Positions 11,453-22,909 are shown, counted from the stretch's first letter. The stretch: 64,000 bases of DNA from Torreya grandis (GCA_037957365.1 JARHVA010000122.1:3235001-3299000), one strand, 5' to 3'. Notes: a model not told the origin generated them from the sequence alone. Program-made: numbers and translations.

Positions 11453-13428
11453 ATGGCCAATCATCAGGGTCAGGAAGGTTTTTCCACCAACAAGGTCCCA
11501 TTATTCAATATGACAAATTACGCATTGTGGAGTATAAGGATGAGGTCATATCTAATGGCCATTGGTTTTGACATTTGGCAAGCAGTTGTGGATGAATACA
11601 CAACGCCATAGACTCCACCAACAGATACAACAAAAAAGAAGGCTAGTGAAAATCATGCAAAAGCCATGAATGCTATTCTGTGTGGTTTGTTAGAATCTTA
11701 ATTTGTAAAAGTAATGCAGTGCGACTCGGCTAAGGAGATTTGGGATAAATTTAAGACCATCTATGAGGGAGATAACAAAGTAAAGATGGCCAAGCTTCAA
11801 ACTCACAGGGGACAATTCAAAAGTTTGAAGATGAGAGAGGATGAAAACATTGCGGCCTATCTACTTCGTGTAGATGAAATTGTCAACATTATCAGAGGGC
11901 TTGGTGAAAAAGTCGAAGAATCTGTAATCATCCAAAAGGTACTAAGGTCTCTACCTTTTAAGATTTGATGAAAAAATTTCTTCGATCGAAGAAATAAGAG
12001 ATCTAAGCAAATTAACAATGGATGAGTTATATGGAATTCTCATGGCTTATGAGATGAGGGCTGAAAAGGAAAAATCATCTAAGAAGGAAGCAACTTTCAA
12101 AGCTTCTAAGAAAGGGAAATATAAAGAGGCTGAATCAAGCGATAACACCAGCAATGAAGAAGATGAGAAGGAGGCTATGTTTGCCAGAAAGCTTAAACAA
12201 GGATCCGACAAATACAAATGCAAGCTACCTTTCAAGTGTTTCAATTGTGGTAAAATATGGCACTTTGCTGCTAAATGTCCACATAAGGATGATAGCGATA
12301 ATGAGAAAAATCACGAGGAAAGAAAAAAAAAGGAAAGCAAACCTAAATACAAGAAAACCTTCAAACAAAACGAAAATAAGAAAAAGTTTGGTAAGCACAA
12401 GAAAAGTCTCTATTCTAAAAAGGATAGCAGCTCAACTGAGGAGAGTGATGAGAGCATTTCAGGAAGTGACAAAGAAGACACTCTGTGCATGGCTATAGGA
12501 ATAACAAATGATGTCTCTACAAGTGAAGACACCTTGAAAGAGGAGGAAGATGTCAAGGATGAAGGAGAAGTAAATCTTGAAGAACTCATCTGTGCTTTAG
12601 GTGAGATAAAAGTTCTTAAGAAGAAGAATCTGAAACAAAGATTATAGATTCAAAAATACGAAGAAAATTGTGACTTCAAAACAAAAATGTCTCATAGCCT
12701 TGAAGAGTCAGAAAAGGTCATCATTAGTCTAAACACTGAAATAGAAGAATCCAAGAAGACAAAGGAGGAAGTAAGAGTCCAGCTTAAGGCAAAAGAAGAC
12801 CACATTGCCAAGCTAGAATCAGAAGTTGATTTCATAAAGAAGGAATTGGAGAAGACTTGCTAAATTGAAAAGCCCCAAAGTACTAGATGAGATTCTCAAT
12901 TGCCAAAGTTCATCATGCATCAAGACTGGTCTTGGTTATGAAGAGAACTAGATGAGCACTAAAGAAGGGCAGAGTGCAAAAACTACAGAACCACCTAAGA
13001 GGATGAATATAGTGAAGCCCAAAAGCTACGTAGATGCACTCAAGGGATCCGTAAAAGGTGAAAGCGATAAGGAGCATGTTAAGAAAGGGCATGTTACTCA
13101 TCCCAATGACAAACAAGGTAAGAACGTACCTGTACAAAATTTTAGAAGAATCTTTCCTCCAAGGTAGGCGTCACATATGACCAGGTTCCAGAGTTTTTTT
13201 TATGGTTATTGCTATTTCTGTAATCATTTTGGTCATAAATCAAGAGATTGTAGGGTGCGAGCAAGAAATGATTTTGTATGGAACAATAACAAAAGTTCTT
13301 ATGGGTCTTCAAATAGAAACTACAATCCATTTGCTCCTTTAGTAGATTACAATGTCAAATGCTATAAGTGCAACAACTTTGGACATACAGTACGCTTCTG
13401 TAGAAGTGGTTTTATGGAACCTCCTTGA
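11453..13428 (+). pseudogene. Copia gag with three zinc knuckles, broken
   Basis: Reading starts at ATG 11453 (MANHQGQEGFSTNK). It shows a DUF4219-like N-terminus (NYALWSIRMRSYLMAIGFDI), a UBN2-like gag domain (AKEIWDKFKTIYEGDNK, near 11730), a lysine-rich linker, zinc knuckle CFNCGKIWHFAAKC (12237-12278, usual Gly replaced by Trp), an acidic serine-rich part, a predicted coiled coil (about 12690-12860), then two more knuckles CYFCNHFGHKSRDC (13210-13251) and CYKCNNFGHTVRFC (13360-13401). Breaks: TAG 11609, TAA 11699, a frameshift near 11965, TAG 12645, stops near 12861 and 12950, TAG at 13165. The longest open part is 12018-12647. The product would be the particle protein; this copy is dead. 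Confidence 0.85.
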
Positions 13429-14221
13429 CAAAACAAGAAGGTGGATACCCTTGGCAAGCAAAAGGAAGAACCTATAAAAGTTTGGAAGTGGAAGCAGAAG
13501 CAAGAAAATGAGAGAACTATGCTTGTGCAAACTGCATTTAATGTACAAGAGGTATCACTAAGATCATAAGAAGAAGCACCAATTCAGGGGGAGCTAATTA
13601 TTGCATTATCTTTCAGCTCCGTAGATTCTTTGGTGATATGCATTCAGAAAACAAAGAGAAAGATTAGCTAGTGAATATTCTTTGTGAGACTAATGATGCA
13701 AGTGATGGTAATGTTATTAGAAACAAGTCAGAGAAGCAGGAACATAGTAGAATGAAATCAGTCAGGGTGCATAACAACTTACAACAGGGATGGGCCAGCA
13801 TCAAGTACAAATTGCAGAAAGTAGCTCAGATCTAGCAAGGGATCAAGCTGGGAATGTGAATGAGCAAATGGAGCATGATATGCAGATAGAAAGGGAAGTG
13901 GAAAAGAGGAGTTACCATTTGAGCAGCTAGAGATAATCCAGATGGATGTAGATGATGTCACAGAGCTTAGATTTGATCAAATTCAAGGAGAGCAAATGAG
14001 AGAAGTCCTTAAATGAAAAGGATAGGGAAGAGGAGAAAGACATTCATTTAGTTGTGGTGATGTTGAAGTTGACATGGATGTTTCCCATGATCTATTTGAG
14101 AACATCCCTTTGCCATTGATGTCAAAGGGGGAGAATTAAAAAAAGGGGGAGCAAAGGAAGAGAACTACAACAAAGGGGGAAGTTCATGTACTATTTTTTC
14201 TACAGGATTGCCATCAATGAC
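13429..14221 (+). other. Post-gag region without pol
   Basis: Where Copia pol should begin there is only lysine- and glutamate-rich degenerate coding text (KVWKWKQKQENE near 13475) and then non-coding sequence. No DSG protease, integrase or RT motif is seen. Three extra purine tracts (AAAGGGGGAGAA near 14125, AAAAAAAGGGGGAGC near 14140, AAAGGGGGAAG near 14173) precede the true PPT. Confidence 0.6.
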
Positions 14222-14233
14222 AAAGGGGGAGAT
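14222..14233 (+). promoter_or_regulatory. Polypurine tract of gag-only Copia element
   Basis: AAAGGGGGAGAT directly precedes the 3' LTR. It is the RNase H-resistant primer for plus-strand synthesis. Confidence 0.85.
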
Positions 14234-15274
14234 TGTTGAAATATTGTCATTGATGTCAAAGGCAAAGTGAAGGGCAAGCTACGGACTCACTCAGAGCTTC
14301 GAACTCGCTCAGTAGTTTCGGACTCGCATCTCAGTAGCTTCAAATTCGCCCAATAGCTCTAGACTCACCCAATAGCTCCGGACTTGCCCAGTCAGCAGCT
14401 ATGGAATCGCACAATGTGAAGAGCAATGATTGAAGTGTGAAGAGCAACGATTGAATAATGAAGAGCTGCATTGAAATGGAGTTAAATTCATTTGTATTAA
14501 ATGATGGACGACCACCTTTGTTAGCGTCCAAGTTTTGGCAATAAGAATCGCCATCCAAGTCTAATGAATTATAATCTAAAATGAAGGGCCGACTATCTTT
14601 GGAGAGATTGTATCCCTCGGGAGAAATCACTCCTTTTCGAAGAAGCATAAAGAAGGTATAAATATATAGAGAACTTGGAGAGAAAGTAATGGAATAGAAG
14701 TGGAAATGTGAGATATGTGAAGAAGAGAATGAAGCAAGTGTGTGGAGAATAAAAAGATATTTCATACAAACACATACAGATTTGAAGAATGGAATTGATT
14801 CCTTCTATCATTCTAGCTTAGGCAGATTTTTGCGGAGAAGAAGAAGAGGGGATTGAATTTGCTATAATTCGTTGATGAAGCAACATAAGCAAGGTGGAAG
14901 ATTGTTTTAGTGGAGGTCGGTGCCTCAGATCAAAGAGATGGGTGTCTCTTGCTAAGTTGGTGCTTAGCAGTGGGGATTGTTGTCTCCAGTAGGTTGGTGT
15001 CTACAAAGTGCTTAGCAATGGGGATTGGTGTCTCAGTAGGTTGGTGCCTACAAATTTTGTAAGAAGAATTTTATTTGTGGTTGAAGTTGGACAGTAGATC
15101 CAAGTAGTCCTTTCTTTGTGGTTTTCTCCTGAAAGGGTTTCCACGTAAATTTTGTGTTGTGCATTTACTTGTTCTTATGTGAATGGTTTCTTTGTGAAAA
15201 GTTAATTAGAAAGTAAATTATTATTACACATTGATTCACTCACCGCCCCCTCTTAGTGTGGTGTGTGCTCAACA
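14234..15274 (+). repeat. 3' LTR of gag-only Copia element (1041 bp)
   Basis: It starts TGTTGAAATATTGTCATTG and ends GTGTGTGCTCAACA. It has about six minisatellite units against about 15 in the 5' LTR, plus scattered substitutions, indicating an old insertion. AAAAC follows at 15275-15279. Confidence 0.85.
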
Positions 15275-15617
15275 AAAACCACTTTATGTCACCCTCCAAA
15301 GTTGGCTCTTCCACTCCACTTGAGTTTTGGGTCAAAGGGGGCCACTTAAGTGGCAAACAAAAACACTAAAAGAATGAAGTGCAAATTAAAGGAAACTCCT
15401 ACGGTTTAGAAGGAAAGGTGAGATTAGTAACCAGGGGGCTGAATAGTACTAGGAGGGTTAAGGAGGTTCACAACTTTCGACCAGGTCTACAAACGATACA
15501 AGGAGCGGTTCGTTTCATGAAAGGGTCAAGCAAACATGCCACCACTCTACCAATGATTTGCTCATGCCCGACGTAGTCCTAGTTCCCTTGTCGGCCTCCT
15601 CTGTCACCTGCACAACA
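15275..15617 (-). mobile_element. LTR-type sequence, right part (split by insertion)
   Basis: This is the continuation of the sequence at 9508-10134 across the Copia insertion. On the minus strand it would start TGTTGTGCAGGTGAC at 15617, a plausible LTR start. If 8160 is the other end, the reconstructed LTR is about 2.3 kb. The boundary is a suggestion. Confidence 0.35.
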
Positions 15618-16160
15618 TTGCACACATAAAATACCCTACTCTAGATAGCTGAAGCTGCAGAATGTACACAATACAATTGATCTCAATCAACGCAAAATGA
15701 ACATGACATATCCAAGACATCACATTTCAATGATAATAAACTCATACCAATCATCTTAAAATATATATAGTCAAATATATGCATAAGAACAATAACTCTA
15801 GTAGTAAGAAAATAATATGCATTATAATGGACAACCAAAATAGTATAAGTAAATCGACATCATATGAATAGAATAATCATCTAATCTAGGCATATATTGT
15901 TCTTATGTAAGCAATCAATAGCATCACATAATATATAGAATCTTTGTCTCAGACATAAGGGACCAATAACATTTCGTGCTTCAATAATACATAAAGCACG
16001 TCTCAACAGGTCGTGTGTACAACGCAAACTTTTTAAAAGTAAGCATTGTGAAAATAGGGGTCTCCATGGGATTTCTGCAGATCTAGCACACGGAGAGATA
16101 TTTTCCTGGGATTCATGAATCCCTTTCATCTCATCAATATCTACATCAGCTAATGCTGCA
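15618..16160. other. Unassigned sequence
   Basis: AT-rich and without recognisable domains. The 82-codon minus frame at 16129-15881 matches no family known to me. Confidence 0.5.
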
Positions 16161-16163
16161 AAT

Positions 16164-17094
16164 TCATTTGTAGGGAGATGTGGTTAGATGGTTATGACTG
16201 GCCTTTTCCTTTTCTGGCATATGCCCTTTGGAATTTGTCTTCTGCAATATTTTCATTATGCTTTTTAAATTCATTGCTGCATTTTGGCACTGCTTATTTC
16301 TGTTTTCATCCAACGCTGAGATTTTCATTCTTTCTGATTTTTGATCATTTTGCTCCTGATTGGTTGCAGCTGGTTGTTCTTGAGATGGTTGATATGGACA
16401 CACTCTAGCTAAATGTCTGTGTTCGTGGCAGATTCTGCAATGAAAGAGAATGTTTTCATAATCAAGTGGCTACTCCCATTCTATTCTGCCCATAGCTAAA
16501 TTCAGAAGTGGCGATATACTCTCCTGCTGCTCCTATCTTCCGAAGAGAGTATTCCTGCCAGTATTCATTATGAAGCCAAGGAAACCTGGCCCTTACTAGG
16601 ACTGTACTAGGCAGATCTTTAGTAGGATTGAAATCTGGGAACCAGGTGTTTCATAGATAGTCTTGATTCTTCTTGAACCAGGGTCCTCCATGGAATGCCT
16701 GGACCTTTTCATGCTTGGAGGAAAAGATGGTCATTGAATAGCCTTTTTTGCATCATCCACTGAACTTGTAGGTTTCAATTTTCTTGCACCCAGGATCTCA
16801 ACATCTTGGGTCTAGGAAATAGCCCACAAATGTTCAAATCAGGGCCTTTTCCTTGAGCATCCATAGCCATTTCTCCATTTTGTCTATAGAAAATCGGACC
16901 CTAGGTGGAGTCTCTGCCCCAAGATAGCAGCCAGTTTCTTTTATCGAAGAGAAAGAACACTTTATGACTGTCCATTCTACATGATGTATAAATTGCGGGA
17001 GGTCTTCTTTGAAGGTCTGGTTTGTCTCATTGGAGACAGCATATCTGAAATTTGGGTTTGGATTAGTGGGGATGGAGCTTTGTGAGGAAGCCAT
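16164..17094 (-). pseudogene. L1-type LINE ORF1 (DUF4283 plus zinc knuckle), decayed
   Basis: On the minus strand an ATG at 17094 opens MASSQSSIPTNPNPNF and runs 86 codons. After frame breaks, 16650-16510 gives WFPDFNPTKDLPSTVLVRAR and then NEYWQEYSLRKIGAAGEYI, the typical DUF4283 pattern. Next comes a CCHC knuckle CRICHEHRHLARVC (about 16440-16395) and a polar tail ending at 16164. This is the RNA-binding ORF1 protein of plant LINEs. No ORF2 follows within the expected distance, so the element is 3'-truncated or the pieces were separated. Confidence 0.75.
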
Positions 17095-17220
17095 GGCCTC
17101 TTCAAGAATTTCTGTCCTAAGTCCAATCAGTCTTTGGCTGTTTGTAGGTCTGGCTTGCAGGTGTAGGTGATTGGTGGATTCTGCTATGGGAATGGAGGGA
17201 GCATAAGCAGAGAGGTTTTG

Positions 17221-18326
17221 GGACCCCCAAGGATGTTCCCTCTATAAATATATTACAAATATAAATAATGTCATGTTTATATATGTTTGTGTATATGTGT
17301 GTCCATGCACGCAGATTTATATCTTGATATCTTTATACAAATAACTTATATTTATAATATGTGTCCTATGCTACAATATATACTTATTAGCATATAGGTA
17401 TAATATATATCTTATTGATTTTGATTCCCACAATCTTTTGAGTAAATTACTGACTGTTAATTCGATGTTATTTTAAACTCATAAATCATGCATACTCTGA
17501 CTGTTATACATATAGTAATTACTGACTGTTATTTTCTTGTGTCTGAAGTTCTTGGTTCTTGAACAATAGTGAGCTTGCTAACTTATGCAAATATCTTAAG
17601 ATGGTCTGATGTAGTCTTCAGACACAAGAAAAATGTACCCATAAAAAGTATATGGGAAAATTCAAAATATGCTAACATTTTAAGATGTAAGAAAATGTGC
17701 AAATTTACAAAACGTAAAATTCAGAACTCCTAGAAATACAAGGAAAATAATATCAAAGTTATGCACTATTCAAAAGGGAAAATGTCGACTTTGAATCCGT
17801 ACCCATGAGTTTGCAAAACAGAATTTAAGATCTATTGTAAATATAAATTCGTGTCAGAAGAAAAGAGCTGTGTTATGATGATGACAGAGAAAATACATTA
17901 AACAAGCTGATGTCTGCACCATAAAAATAATGGCATAGGCTCAAACATGGATGAAAAGAAGTAAAACATGTCGGTGGGGTAACAGTAGGGAATCAAAATA
18001 AACATTTAAAATTTGGAAAACAACTCCCTTATTTCTTCTTTTCTTTGGTAATTATCAGTTACTAGCAATGGCGAAAAGATATGGGATATCCATATCAATA
18101 CAGCCAACTAAGAATTAGGATATGTACATATTTATACAAAATATATGTTATATGTAACAAGGGCTTAACCAGAGCATATTCACAGTGGATTTATTCTTGC
18201 AAGCAAGACCAAGTAATCTTACAAATTTAGTTTGATTCTCATTCTGATGCCTAGATCTGTACGATCAAATGATCTTTTGTTTTTGTTGGAAAATGAAATC
18301 ATTTGAACTTGATGTTGAATTTGCAG
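17221..18326 (+). other. Non-coding DNA upstream of the first visible exon (probable intron)
   Basis: No exon of the O-fucosyltransferase N-terminal half was recognised here. The sequence ends in a good acceptor, TTGAATTTGCAG at 18326. It contains a 17-bp inverted repeat (17532-17548 and 17616-17632). Confidence 0.55.
17532..17632. repeat. Perfect 17-bp inverted repeat, 67-bp loop
   Basis: TTTTCTTGTGTCTGAAG at 17532-17548 is exactly complementary to CTTCAGACACAAGAAAA at 17616-17632. In RNA it would form a stem about 780 bases upstream of a splice acceptor. It could be a worn miniature inverted-repeat element. Confidence 0.7.
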
Positions 18327-18494
18327 GTTGGCTTGATGCTAAGAGGCATGGGTTTTGACAATAATACATCAATCTATTTGGCATCTGGGAAAATATATAA
18401 GGCAGAAAAATACATGATGCCTCTTCGTCAGATGTTTCCATTATTACAGACTAAAGAGACACTTGCTTCTCCAGAAGAACTTTCCCCCTTTAAG
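18327..18494 (+). CDS. O-fucosyltransferase family protein, internal exon
   Basis: A 168-base exon of 56 codons, flanked by TTTGCAG| and AAG|GTGGTG, phase 0 at both ends. The protein ([20 protein letters not shown] to EELSPFK) is characteristic of the plant GDP-fucose protein O-fucosyltransferase-like family (PF10250, formerly DUF246), usually Golgi type II membrane enzymes of about 500-600 residues. It corresponds to the part of the C-terminal domain that ends in the PEELxPF motif. The exon is fully open. The N-terminal two thirds of the protein (membrane anchor, GDP-fucose binding region) are not seen in the 18.3 kb upstream. Confidence 0.88.
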
Positions 18495-18676
18495 GTGGTG
18501 TATTTTGCTTCTAGTGGACATGGCCTAGTACAATGCAAACCCAATTATTTCATATCATGCCATAGAAGTATAGACTTACTGTCTTCCTTTTGTTTTTAAA
18601 AGTTATTTTCAATTTTGCCAAGGAATTGTCTTTTCCAGACCCATAGAAATTACTAAACAATTGCTTTTGGCTACAG
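18495..18676 (+). other. Intron (182 bp) of the O-fucosyltransferase gene
   Basis: Bounded by GTGGTG (18495) and GGCTACAG (18676). It joins codons AAG and GAT in phase 0, giving [14 protein letters not shown], which matches family spacing (PFxGYSSRxAALDY). Confidence 0.85.
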
Positions 18677-18867
18677 GATTATTCATCAAGGATGGCTGCA
18701 TTAGACTACACTGTTTGCCTGTACAGTGAAGTTTTTGTTACTACTCAAGGAGGTAATTTTCCTCATTTTCTGATGGGTCATAGGAGATACCTTTATAAAG
18801 GACACTCTAAGACAATCAATCCAGACAAGCGCAAATTGGCAATTCTACTTGATAATCCAGATATCAG
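18677..18867 (+). CDS. O-fucosyltransferase family protein, penultimate exon
   Basis: A 191-base exon of 63 codons plus two bases, between CTACAG| and ATCAG|GTTTAT. It holds the most conserved stretch of the family: [34 protein letters not shown], then [18 protein letters not shown]. The exon is intact and in frame. Its split codon AG|A is completed by the exon at 35077, giving DIR-WENF as expected for the family. The gene's role is probably protein or glycan O-fucosylation in the secretory pathway (family knowledge). Confidence 0.9.
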
Positions 18868-18869
18868 GT

Positions 18870-20150
18870 TTATATATACTTCTTACTCTGATTCTAAAAT
18901 CAAGATGCTGGATATATTCGGGTTTATGTTTTACCTCATTTATTTAGTTGTTTGTAACACTACTGTTTGTACATAAACAATAGAAGAACATCTAGTTATC
19001 ATTGTTGGGGTAAATCTAAACTTACTATAACCAAACAAGGAGGAACATACACACGTTTATTGTAAAAGAAGGAGAATAAAGAATTTATGCTAAAGCCAAA
19101 GTAAGTCAATTGGACTGCAAACTACAATCTGTTAAGAGGCTACCAGGAAGAGGGTGTCTGAAAAACTAATATCTTTAAAACAAAGAGATAGCTATAATAC
19201 AAAAAATGAAGAGTTTATCTAAAAGAGATGAACCCAAAAGACCTAAAAACCACCATAGTGGTTACAAGAGAACTGCTAGTTACAACTATATATAGCAGCG
19301 CAAGAGTTGGCAGATATTAACCACTCCATGATCTGATAGCGTCAACAAAAGACCAACTTGGGCAGGGGTGGTTCAGTAAAATTATCGTCAGGTGTCGTTG
19401 GTTTTCGCGTATTTTCCTACCATCTAAGGCCAAAGACTTCCTGGAGTAGGTCACAAAATCGGTGATACTGGTCTGTGATGTGATTTCAATTGGATCTAAT
19501 GAGATTGAGTCATACTTGTGCATTGGTTACAAGACGTGATTTACAAAGAGTCCTTGAAGAGTAAGAGGAGTGCATTCCCCGAAATGTTTCCTGCTATCTA
19601 TATAAACATTTGTTGAGACATAGGTTTACTTGGTACCTCCATTGGGTGAGATTAGGGGAAGAGAGATGTAACCGGTCTAACAAGCTATAATACCCTAAAA
19701 ACAAATTGATGTCTACATATCACTCGTTACAAATTGTCCTCTTCTTGAAACTAAAAATAACGAAAAATATCACAGACATAGAATGGGTTACTAATGCTTG
19801 TGAGAAAGAAAAGATGGAATCTTAGTATGGTGAATGGATGCCAACAAACCTGTCCATGTATGGGTGCTCTTAGTGTTTATCACTGAACCCATTGCAGTAC
19901 AATAGTTCACTTATATGATATTCTAACCATTTTGTAACTTTTAACTATCCTCCAATAAATAATTAAGTAGCTTCATGGCTAAAAGATCTCCTTAAGGCTG
20001 ATCCAAAAGCCCCATAGAGATCATTATCTATAGGTAATGTAGGTTTACATGAAGATAAATATGAATTGGAACATGTGCCAATAAGCTTGCACGTAGATCA
20101 ATATCAAGTTCCCATAGACTTATTGATCCAAGCGCAGCTTTCCCCAGGTT
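18870..20150 (+). other. Intron sequence without recognised element
   Basis: No domain or tandem structure identified. Sequence near 19960-20100 distantly resembles the diverged repeats at 29940-30500. Confidence 0.4.
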
Positions 20151-21001
20151 AGCTCACTCAATTGGATATCTCCCCCGTGCACAACATCTTGCGGTTTGTG
20201 CACAAGCTCGTGGTACCTCTTTGAGTTGCTGCAAGGTCTTATCACTTGCCGTGTAGAAATCTTCTTCTATGCACGCCTTCTTGAACTCTGCGTGTAGCTC
20301 TATCACTTGTGGAACGCGCACAACATTGGAGTTGCCTTGCGACATCTTTGCATGCTACTGCAACGTTGCACAAATTGCCGCACAATATTCTCACATGCAA
20401 AATCACGCGCACACTCATTCATGTACTAGGGTTCTCCTAACACGTAGCATGCCAATTGGGATCCTCTAGGTCTGCACTACATCAAGTAATTTGTTAGTGG
20501 AACTACACAATTGGAAGTCCAACTGTGCATCTACAAGAAGTCCAACTGTCACTTGGATAGAAGATGAATTGCCACCCTTTTGTAACCGTTGTTGATTGTA
20601 ACCACTTTTTGTAATGATTATATATATATTGTAATTGTTCGTTCGATAAAGGCACAAAGATGAGAGAACACAGAGATTGGAAAGGAGTTTTTTACATGCT
20701 TTTGGTTTCTAGCATTAAAACACATCTATAGCTCTGCATTATTTCATTTAGTCTAGACAAATCAACAAGGCTGTTTATCCCTTTTGATCACAAGAACTAG
20801 CTATCCTAGCCTTAATGGATCTTGTACACATCTGTACTTTTGCTATTTTGCACATTGAATAAAAGTTGCATTTCTGCATACGATTGTGATTATTTTTTTC
20901 ATTATTTAGATTACCTTTCGTGCACTCTTACACTCTATAACTTGTCGCCAAGTTGTTGCATTGCCCATTGCATTAGGGCGTGGGCCTCATGGCGCAAATC
21001 A
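20150..21001 (+). mobile_element. Probable gypsy LTR, 3' boundary defined
   Basis: A TATA box (TATATATATATTG, about 20618-20630) precedes a transcribed-looking stretch, and the segment ends GGCGCAAATCA just before a PBS. The 5' boundary is uncertain (about 20150). Confidence 0.45.
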
Positions 21002-21002
21002 T

Positions 21003-21014
21003 TGGTATTAGAGC
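21003..21014 (+). promoter_or_regulatory. Gypsy primer-binding site
   Basis: TGGTATTAGAGC is one base from the initiator Met-tRNA type PBS (TGGTATCAGAGC). It follows an LTR end and precedes a gag in the same orientation. Confidence 0.7.
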
Positions 21015-21299
21015 AAGAGCTCTCATATGCCTATAAACACGTGAGCCCAACATGAGAGAAGATTTCCAGTTGGTTCTATTTTAGAGTATCCAAAAGAATG
21101 TTGTAGCAAGAGTAAGATTGTTGATGCCCAAAGAAACACTAAGGTATCCCCAAACATCCATAGACTCATTTGGGATGCCCTTGAGGAACAACTCACTGAT
21201 GTCTTTGGCTAGTTCCATGAAATCATGATGCAACTTGGGCCTAAAGCAACTTTCTGCACGTTCTATGCATCCTTTGTTTCAGCAGCAAACTCCCTTCAA

Positions 21300-22299
21300 A
21301 GTGCAAGTCAATCTTGACATCCTAGTGTTTGAAGGCAAAATCAATGCTGCAGCATTGGATGGCTGGATCCAATAACTTGAGGCATACTTTTCAGTCAATT
21401 GATTCACTGATGTTGAGAAGATTACTTTCGCCTTGTTGAAGATGGCCATTCTAGTGTCGCACTAGTGGGAAAACCAAAACGTGCAAGGCACACAAGACTG
21501 TGTGCCAATCGATTATTGGAAGACTTTTGTTGATTTGTTGAAGGATGAGTACTACCACCTCAAGAACTTTGAGGTGAATGTATCAAGTTCCAATATTTGT
21601 GTTAGTATAAGGAGTAGTTAGTGGAAGACTACACCAACGAGTTCCATGACCACACTTCACGGATGCACGAGGACTTAATAGAGAAATGTAAGTTGCTGAA
21701 GTAAATTTGCCGACACTCACCTTACATTCACACAAAGATGGAGTTCTTGACTTTAGACACAGTGGGGTAAGCATACCACAATGTCGCGAAGATCAAATCC
21801 AAGGCAAAGATGAAGCAAAAGCTATCTTCATCTGGTGCTGTGCAAGAATATTGTTGTGCATAACCCACCATCTTCCCCTACCGGGCATAAGCAAAACATG
21901 TCTTGCAAGGGTGAGCAGCCTAAGAATATTGCACAACAAAAATTATTGCAAAGTCTTTTATGCTAGCCAAAGGTAGAAAGACCCACGGTGAAAATCGTGC
22001 CATCGACACCACAAAAGTTCACACAACGATTTTGAATGCCGCACACAACAATTCTTTCTTGCGCAATCTACATTAGGACCCATGCCAACGAACGACAGTG
22101 ATCTTGACGCCACTTGAATGAGCACTAGCGCCACTGCCTTTGACATCTCTAAAGAATGGGAGCATCTCTTCCACTCCAAGTTCTGGGTGAAGGGTCAGCG
22201 TCTCCATGTCATTATTGATAGTGGAAGCTAGAAGAACATCATTGCACAAGGTACATTCCAACACCTTGGCCGTACCACTGCCACACATCCAAAACCTAT
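21300..22299 (+). pseudogene. Ty3/gypsy gag and start of protease, decayed
   Basis: The plus strand reads VNLDILVFEGKINAAALDGW, then FTDVEKITFALLKMA, DYWKTFVDLLKDEYYHLKNF and, after a frame change, VEDYTNEFHDHTSRMHEDLI: the Retrotrans_gag pattern. Then follows a basic stretch (NVAKIKSKAKMKQK). Near 22208-22295 VIIDSGS and NIIAQGTFQHLG give a retropepsin with the DSG active-site triplet kept. Many stops and shifts. The relic ends abruptly at 22299, where the foldback repeat begins; RT is absent. Confidence 0.82.
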
Positions 22300-22909
22300 G
22301 TTACCGAATCCTTCACTTGAGACCCTTGGATCTTGAAATGAACAATTCTGATCTTGGTCCTGGTTTGATCTTGCTTGGATACAACTAGTATCTTGTGGGA
22401 GGACTGTTGATCCTCCCGGATACGTCTTGGAAGGTATCTGAGAGGATCCGCAATCCTCTTGCAGGATCGTGGCTACATTCGGGTAGGATCCGTAGTCCAA
22501 AGACGTTTTTTAATTTTAATTTTTGATTTCACTTTACAAAAAGTCAAATATGGACTTCAAAAAACATTTAAAAATAAAATAATATTTCCATTTTTACTTC
22601 ACTTGCTCTATTCAACACCATTCATAACAACGGAAATGAATACATTCATACTCAATGTTTTGGAGCCAAGATCCTTTAGATGATACAACATTAATTGCCT
22701 TCAACACTCAAAAGATATACTTGTGTATCAACCCTAGTATAGGTGGATAATTCTTGGGTAGAGGTTTTTAAAAAAAAAAAAAACAAAAACAAAAACAAAA
22801 CAAAACCTTATATAGATAAGAAATTATCAATTACATACTCTACCATGCCATGCATGGAAGCTATTAGCCATATCACTAGCATTATAAACAAAATCATCTC
22901 TATGATTAT

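Larger units (their letters stand above)
10135..15274 (+). mobile_element. Complete non-autonomous Copia element (gag only)
   Basis: A 5140-bp element with two LTRs, PBS, gag and polypurine tract, flanked by AAAAC duplications. No protease, integrase, RT or RNase H is found between the gag and the 3' LTR, so it must have used enzymes made elsewhere. This matches the known TR-GAG type of plant element (terminal repeats with a gag gene only). Its Gag and LTRs resemble the Copia element at 1-2010, which is thus a model for the helper family. It sits inside LTR-type gypsy sequence, so it is younger than its host repeat. Confidence 0.85.

Noticed and set aside
15881..16129. 82-codon minus frame as a gene.
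   Set aside because: Cysteine-rich but without a known pattern, and lying between transposon remnants.
22769..22806. A-rich run (A13 then CAAAA repeats) as the poly-A tail of the adjacent LINE fragment.
   Set aside because: The LINE is on the minus strand, so its tail would appear as T on the plus strand; the orientation is wrong.
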